From assembly GCA_903910005.1 (NCBI GenBank), contig CAIVXW010000004.1:1-7383 (forward strand): a DNA stretch of 7,383 nt, written 5' to 3'. Source of the stretch: an uncultured Methylococcaceae bacterium (GTDB lineage: Bacteria > Pseudomonadota > Gammaproteobacteria > Methylococcales > Methylococcaceae). Below are positions 5,542 to 7,383 of this stretch, piece by piece; within the stretch, counting starts at the first letter, position 1, and every line of letters starts with the position of its first letter. A model generated the notes under the pieces. It saw only the letters and a list, made by a program, of their open reading frames with translations. It was not told where the DNA came from and did not search any database. The position numbers and the translations under genes are program-made.

Positions 5542-6453
5542 TCAGTAATTGACCACCCGTGCGACTGCTTCGGTTTCAACCCTGGAAATGGCCTTGAAGT
5601 AATCGCCCTTGACGGCGTCCGGTTGCAGCCGGTCGATGATTTCGGCGTCGTGGGGGGTTCTGATGCCCTCCACCAGTAACCGGGTATCCTTTTGGTGGAT
5701 CCGTTCGAGCAGGGTCGAGGTTCGGGCGCGGCTGGAAGTATTGGTTTTTAGCCGTTTTTCCAGAATGCTCCGTTCAAAACGTACAAAGTCGGGTGTGAAC
5801 TGGTTGAGAAATTTCAGGTAACTGGCATCTTCCAGATCGTCCTCAAACTTGAGGGCGGTGGCATAGCCGCGCTCCCGGTAATTCCTCAGACGACTCAGCA
5901 GAATCGATGCCTGGTTGGCGTAGGCTCGACTGACCGGCAAGGTAATGACGATTCGTTTGGGCAAGAGGCCGCAGCGCAGGATGACTTCCTCGAAGTAAGC
6001 ACCGTGATCTTTCTCTACGGCGAGAATATGCAGGGGATGTACGTGCAGGAATACACTCCTGACTTCGTGCGAAAACACCAGGAAATTCAGCAGGTGAACG
6101 GTACGGCTGAGCCGGTCGAGGTCAACCACTGCCCGCTCACTGGTGCTGCCCGTATCGTCCCGGCGGTACAGTGCCGAAAGGCTGTCGTGGGTACTGCCTG
6201 CCCGCGCCAGTGTCAGTTCGTCGGGCAACAACCCGGTCGGCCCGGTGGTTTCCACCACCTGCAGGCTTGCATCATACGCAATGAGACTGGATACCTCAGG
6301 ATAGGCGTATACCGGGTGCAGCAAACTGCCAAACCATAGACCCTCGCAGCGTCCCTCTGCCCTTAGTTCCCGTAAACGCAGGGGCGATCCGGCAAGACCC
6401 TGTTCCTCGATAAAACGCTGATTGAAGTAATTGACCAGTTGCTGTAAAGGCAT
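5542..6453 (-). CDS. Degenerate EAL-domain protein (likely catalytically inactive)
   Basis: The 303-residue product starts MPLQQLVNYFNQRF. I chose 6453 because AGGGGGAA lies just upstream; the longer start at 6492 falls inside a stem-loop. Residues from about 107 to 300 follow the EAL (c-di-GMP phosphodiesterase) layout: DLDRLSR (111-117), FLHVHPLHIL (135-144) at the usual LSVNLS position, RIVITLPVS where active enzymes have LEITE, FEDDLED (203-209) at the DDFG position, DFVRFERSIL (222-231) at the DxIKLD position, and LLVEGIRTPHD (259-269) then VKGDYF (281-286) at the EGVET and QGYxF positions. The EAL signature and several metal ligands are missing, so hydrolysis is unlikely; it may bind a nucleotide or a protein partner instead. 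The first 100 residues are not recognised. No membrane segment or signal peptide is seen. It sits directly upstream of the acetyltransferase gene and is probably in the same transcript. Confidence 0.82.
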   Translation of the reverse strand: MPLQQLVNYFNQRFIEEQGLAGSPLRLRELRAEGRCEGLWFGSLLHPVYAYPEVSSLIAYDASLQVVETTGPTGLLPDELTLARAGSTHDSLSALYRRDDTGSTSERAVVDLDRLSRTVHLLNFLVFSHEVRSVFLHVHPLHILAVEKDHGAYFEEVILRCGLLPKRIVITLPVSRAYANQASILLSRLRNYRERGYATALKFEDDLEDASYLKFLNQFTPDFVRFERSILEKRLKTNTSSRARTSTLLERIHQKDTRLLVEGIRTPHDAEIIDRLQPDAVKGDYFKAISRVETEAVARVVNY

Positions 6454-6458
6454 GTCTG

Positions 6459-6466
6459 TTCCCCCT
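6459..6466 (-). promoter_or_regulatory. Ribosome binding site of the EAL-like gene
   Basis: AGGGGGAA on the minus strand lies just upstream of the ATG at 6453, with seven bases between the G-run and the start. It favours this start over the in-frame ATG at 6492, which has no comparable site. Confidence 0.65.
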
Positions 6467-6480
6467 AAAGTGGGTGGAGA

Positions 6481-6509
6481 TGCCGGGGTCACTGCGGGTG
6501 ACCCCGGCA
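6481..6509 (-). terminator. Perfect 11-bp stem-loop after the binding-protein gene
   Basis: TGCCGGGGTCA (6481-6491) pairs perfectly with TGACCCCGGCA (6499-6509) around a 7-base loop. It starts 11 bases after the stop of the binding-protein gene on the minus strand and lies 28 bases before the EAL-like start. The position fits termination of the upstream transcript. No strong T-run follows (TCTCCACCC), so it may instead stabilise a 3' end or allow partial read-through. Confidence 0.6.
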
Positions 6510-6519
6510 GGATTTGAAA

Positions 6520-7383
6520 TTACTGGAGCCTCACCGTACCGGTGGTACCCAGTTTGCGGCCATCCAGGGTAGGCAGCACGGCGTTGTTGAGGACGTTACC
6601 GTTGCCGACATGGCTGTAGGGGATGACCGGGTTGTTGCCGTCAAAAGCCGCATCAATGCTCTTGACACCGGCATCGGTGCTGACGCCAAACAATCCGGTC
6701 GGGCCGATTGCACTGTTGAACTTGAGATTGACCCTGGCCGCTGCCGTGGGTGATCCCACAATGGCGGCCAGTTTGCCGAGAACCAGCAGTTTGTCACTGC
6801 CAGCCTGGGGTACCAGGCTCTTGAAGGTCTCACCGGCTTTGGGGTAATTTTTGCGCCATTGCAGGGTTTGTTCGCTCCAGACCGGATACCCGCCAATCTG
6901 GATGTTGTCCAGGGTCGGGGCGTAGCCGTCTATGCGAACGTAACGGTAATCCTTGGCATACGAGGGGTTCCAGTCAGTACTTTGCTGGGCAACACCCCAG
7001 CGTCTGACGTTGGCACCCGGATTAAGGTTGCTCAGATTGGTACCGTTTTGCCAGTCAAGCAGCACGGCTTCCTGTTGCGAGGCACCGGGTGCCTGGGTGA
7101 CGAACGGCGCGGCCGACGCATTGAGCAGGGTAGGCTGAAGGGCTGGCGGGGTGGCGTAGGCCGTTCCCGGATAATTGAGAAACACGGCACTGAAAATGGC
7201 TCCCACAGCCGCACCGCTATTGCGGTTGCCGACGCTCACCGGAATTTTGCCGGCCACCGCAGTCGGCAGGGGAATGCCGTTGTCCGTGGCTATTTCGGGC
7301 AGGGTTTTGCCAATCCCGGCGGGGTTGAACACCTTGACCTGATCCCAGTATTTAACCTTGCCTGCCAGCAGTGAGCCGACGAA
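6520..7383 (-). CDS. Probable PstS-like substrate-binding protein, 3' portion (partial)
   Basis: The frame is open from the right edge and encodes the last 287 residues of a larger protein, so the start and any signal peptide lie outside the window. The first residues, FVGSLLAGKVKYWDQVKVFN, resemble the GKIxxWxDV segment of PstS-type periplasmic phosphate-binding proteins. IPVSVGNRNSGAAVGAIFSA about 35 residues later resembles their RxSGSGT ligand loop, though the second Ser/Gly/Thr residues are altered. The rest is rich in Asn, Gly, Thr and aromatic residues with few charges, as in an exported protein, and ends in LDGRKLGTTGTVRLQ. Later motifs are not recognised. The ligand cannot be assigned; phosphate is only a guess from the fold. 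A strong stem-loop just after the stop suggests it is transcribed separately from the genes downstream. Confidence 0.6.
   Translation of the reverse strand, partial: FVGSLLAGKVKYWDQVKVFNPAGIGKTLPEIATDNGIPLPTAVAGKIPVSVGNRNSGAAVGAIFSAVFLNYPGTAYATPPALQPTLLNASAAPFVTQAPGASQQEAVLLDWQNGTNLSNLNPGANVRRWGVAQQSTDWNPSYAKDYRYVRIDGYAPTLDNIQIGGYPVWSEQTLQWRKNYPKAGETFKSLVPQAGSDKLLVLGKLAAIVGSPTAAARVNLKFNSAIGPTGLFGVSTDAGVKSIDAAFDGNNPVIPYSHVGNGNVLNNAVLPTLDGRKLGTTGTVRLQ

Noticed and set aside
6859..7374. 171-codon plus-strand open frame opposite the binding-protein gene
   Set aside because: No recognisable protein features; the minus-strand frame runs off the edge with binding-protein-like motifs.

Overview
The window looks like GC-rich chromosomal DNA of a proteobacterium, most likely a gammaproteobacterium. 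This rests on protein style and gene content, not on any marker gene. A remnant of an mfnB-like gene (methanofuran/C1-carrier biosynthesis, minus strand, 1-277) suggests a lineage with tetrahydromethanopterin- or methanofuran-type C1 metabolism, such as a methylotroph, but one broken gene is weak evidence.

The core is a minus-strand gene group, read right to left: a degenerate EAL-domain protein (6453-5542), an EpsC/CysE-type serine O-acetyltransferase (5515-4601), a family 2A encapsulin shell protein of the SrpI type (4256-3324), and a SufS-like cysteine desulfurase with an N-terminal extension of about 190 residues (3349-1562). The shell and desulfurase genes overlap by 26 bases. The acetyltransferase and the shell gene are separated by a 344-base gap that carries heptamer repeats and a palindrome. 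This matches the known sulfur nanocompartment locus: the extended desulfurase is the cargo packed in the shell, where it strips sulfur from cysteine, while the acetyltransferase makes O-acetylserine, the carbon skeleton for cysteine. The EAL-like protein is the least expected neighbour.

Upstream of this group (6520 to the right edge) is the 3' part of a minus-strand gene for a probable PstS-like periplasmic binding protein. It is separated from the EAL gene by a perfect 11-bp stem-loop.

The left end (1-1478) looks damaged. An mfnB-like fragment with an internal TAG (minus strand) and a 5'-truncated FAD/NAD(P)-binding protein gene of the COG4529 type (plus strand, about 405-1478) face away from each other. 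Both have lost their 5' halves at a junction filled with 7-bp repeats of the form CNCCATT (279-368). The same repeat family recurs inside the encapsulin locus (4392-4419 and 4495-4508). No tRNA, rRNA, CRISPR array or transposase was seen.
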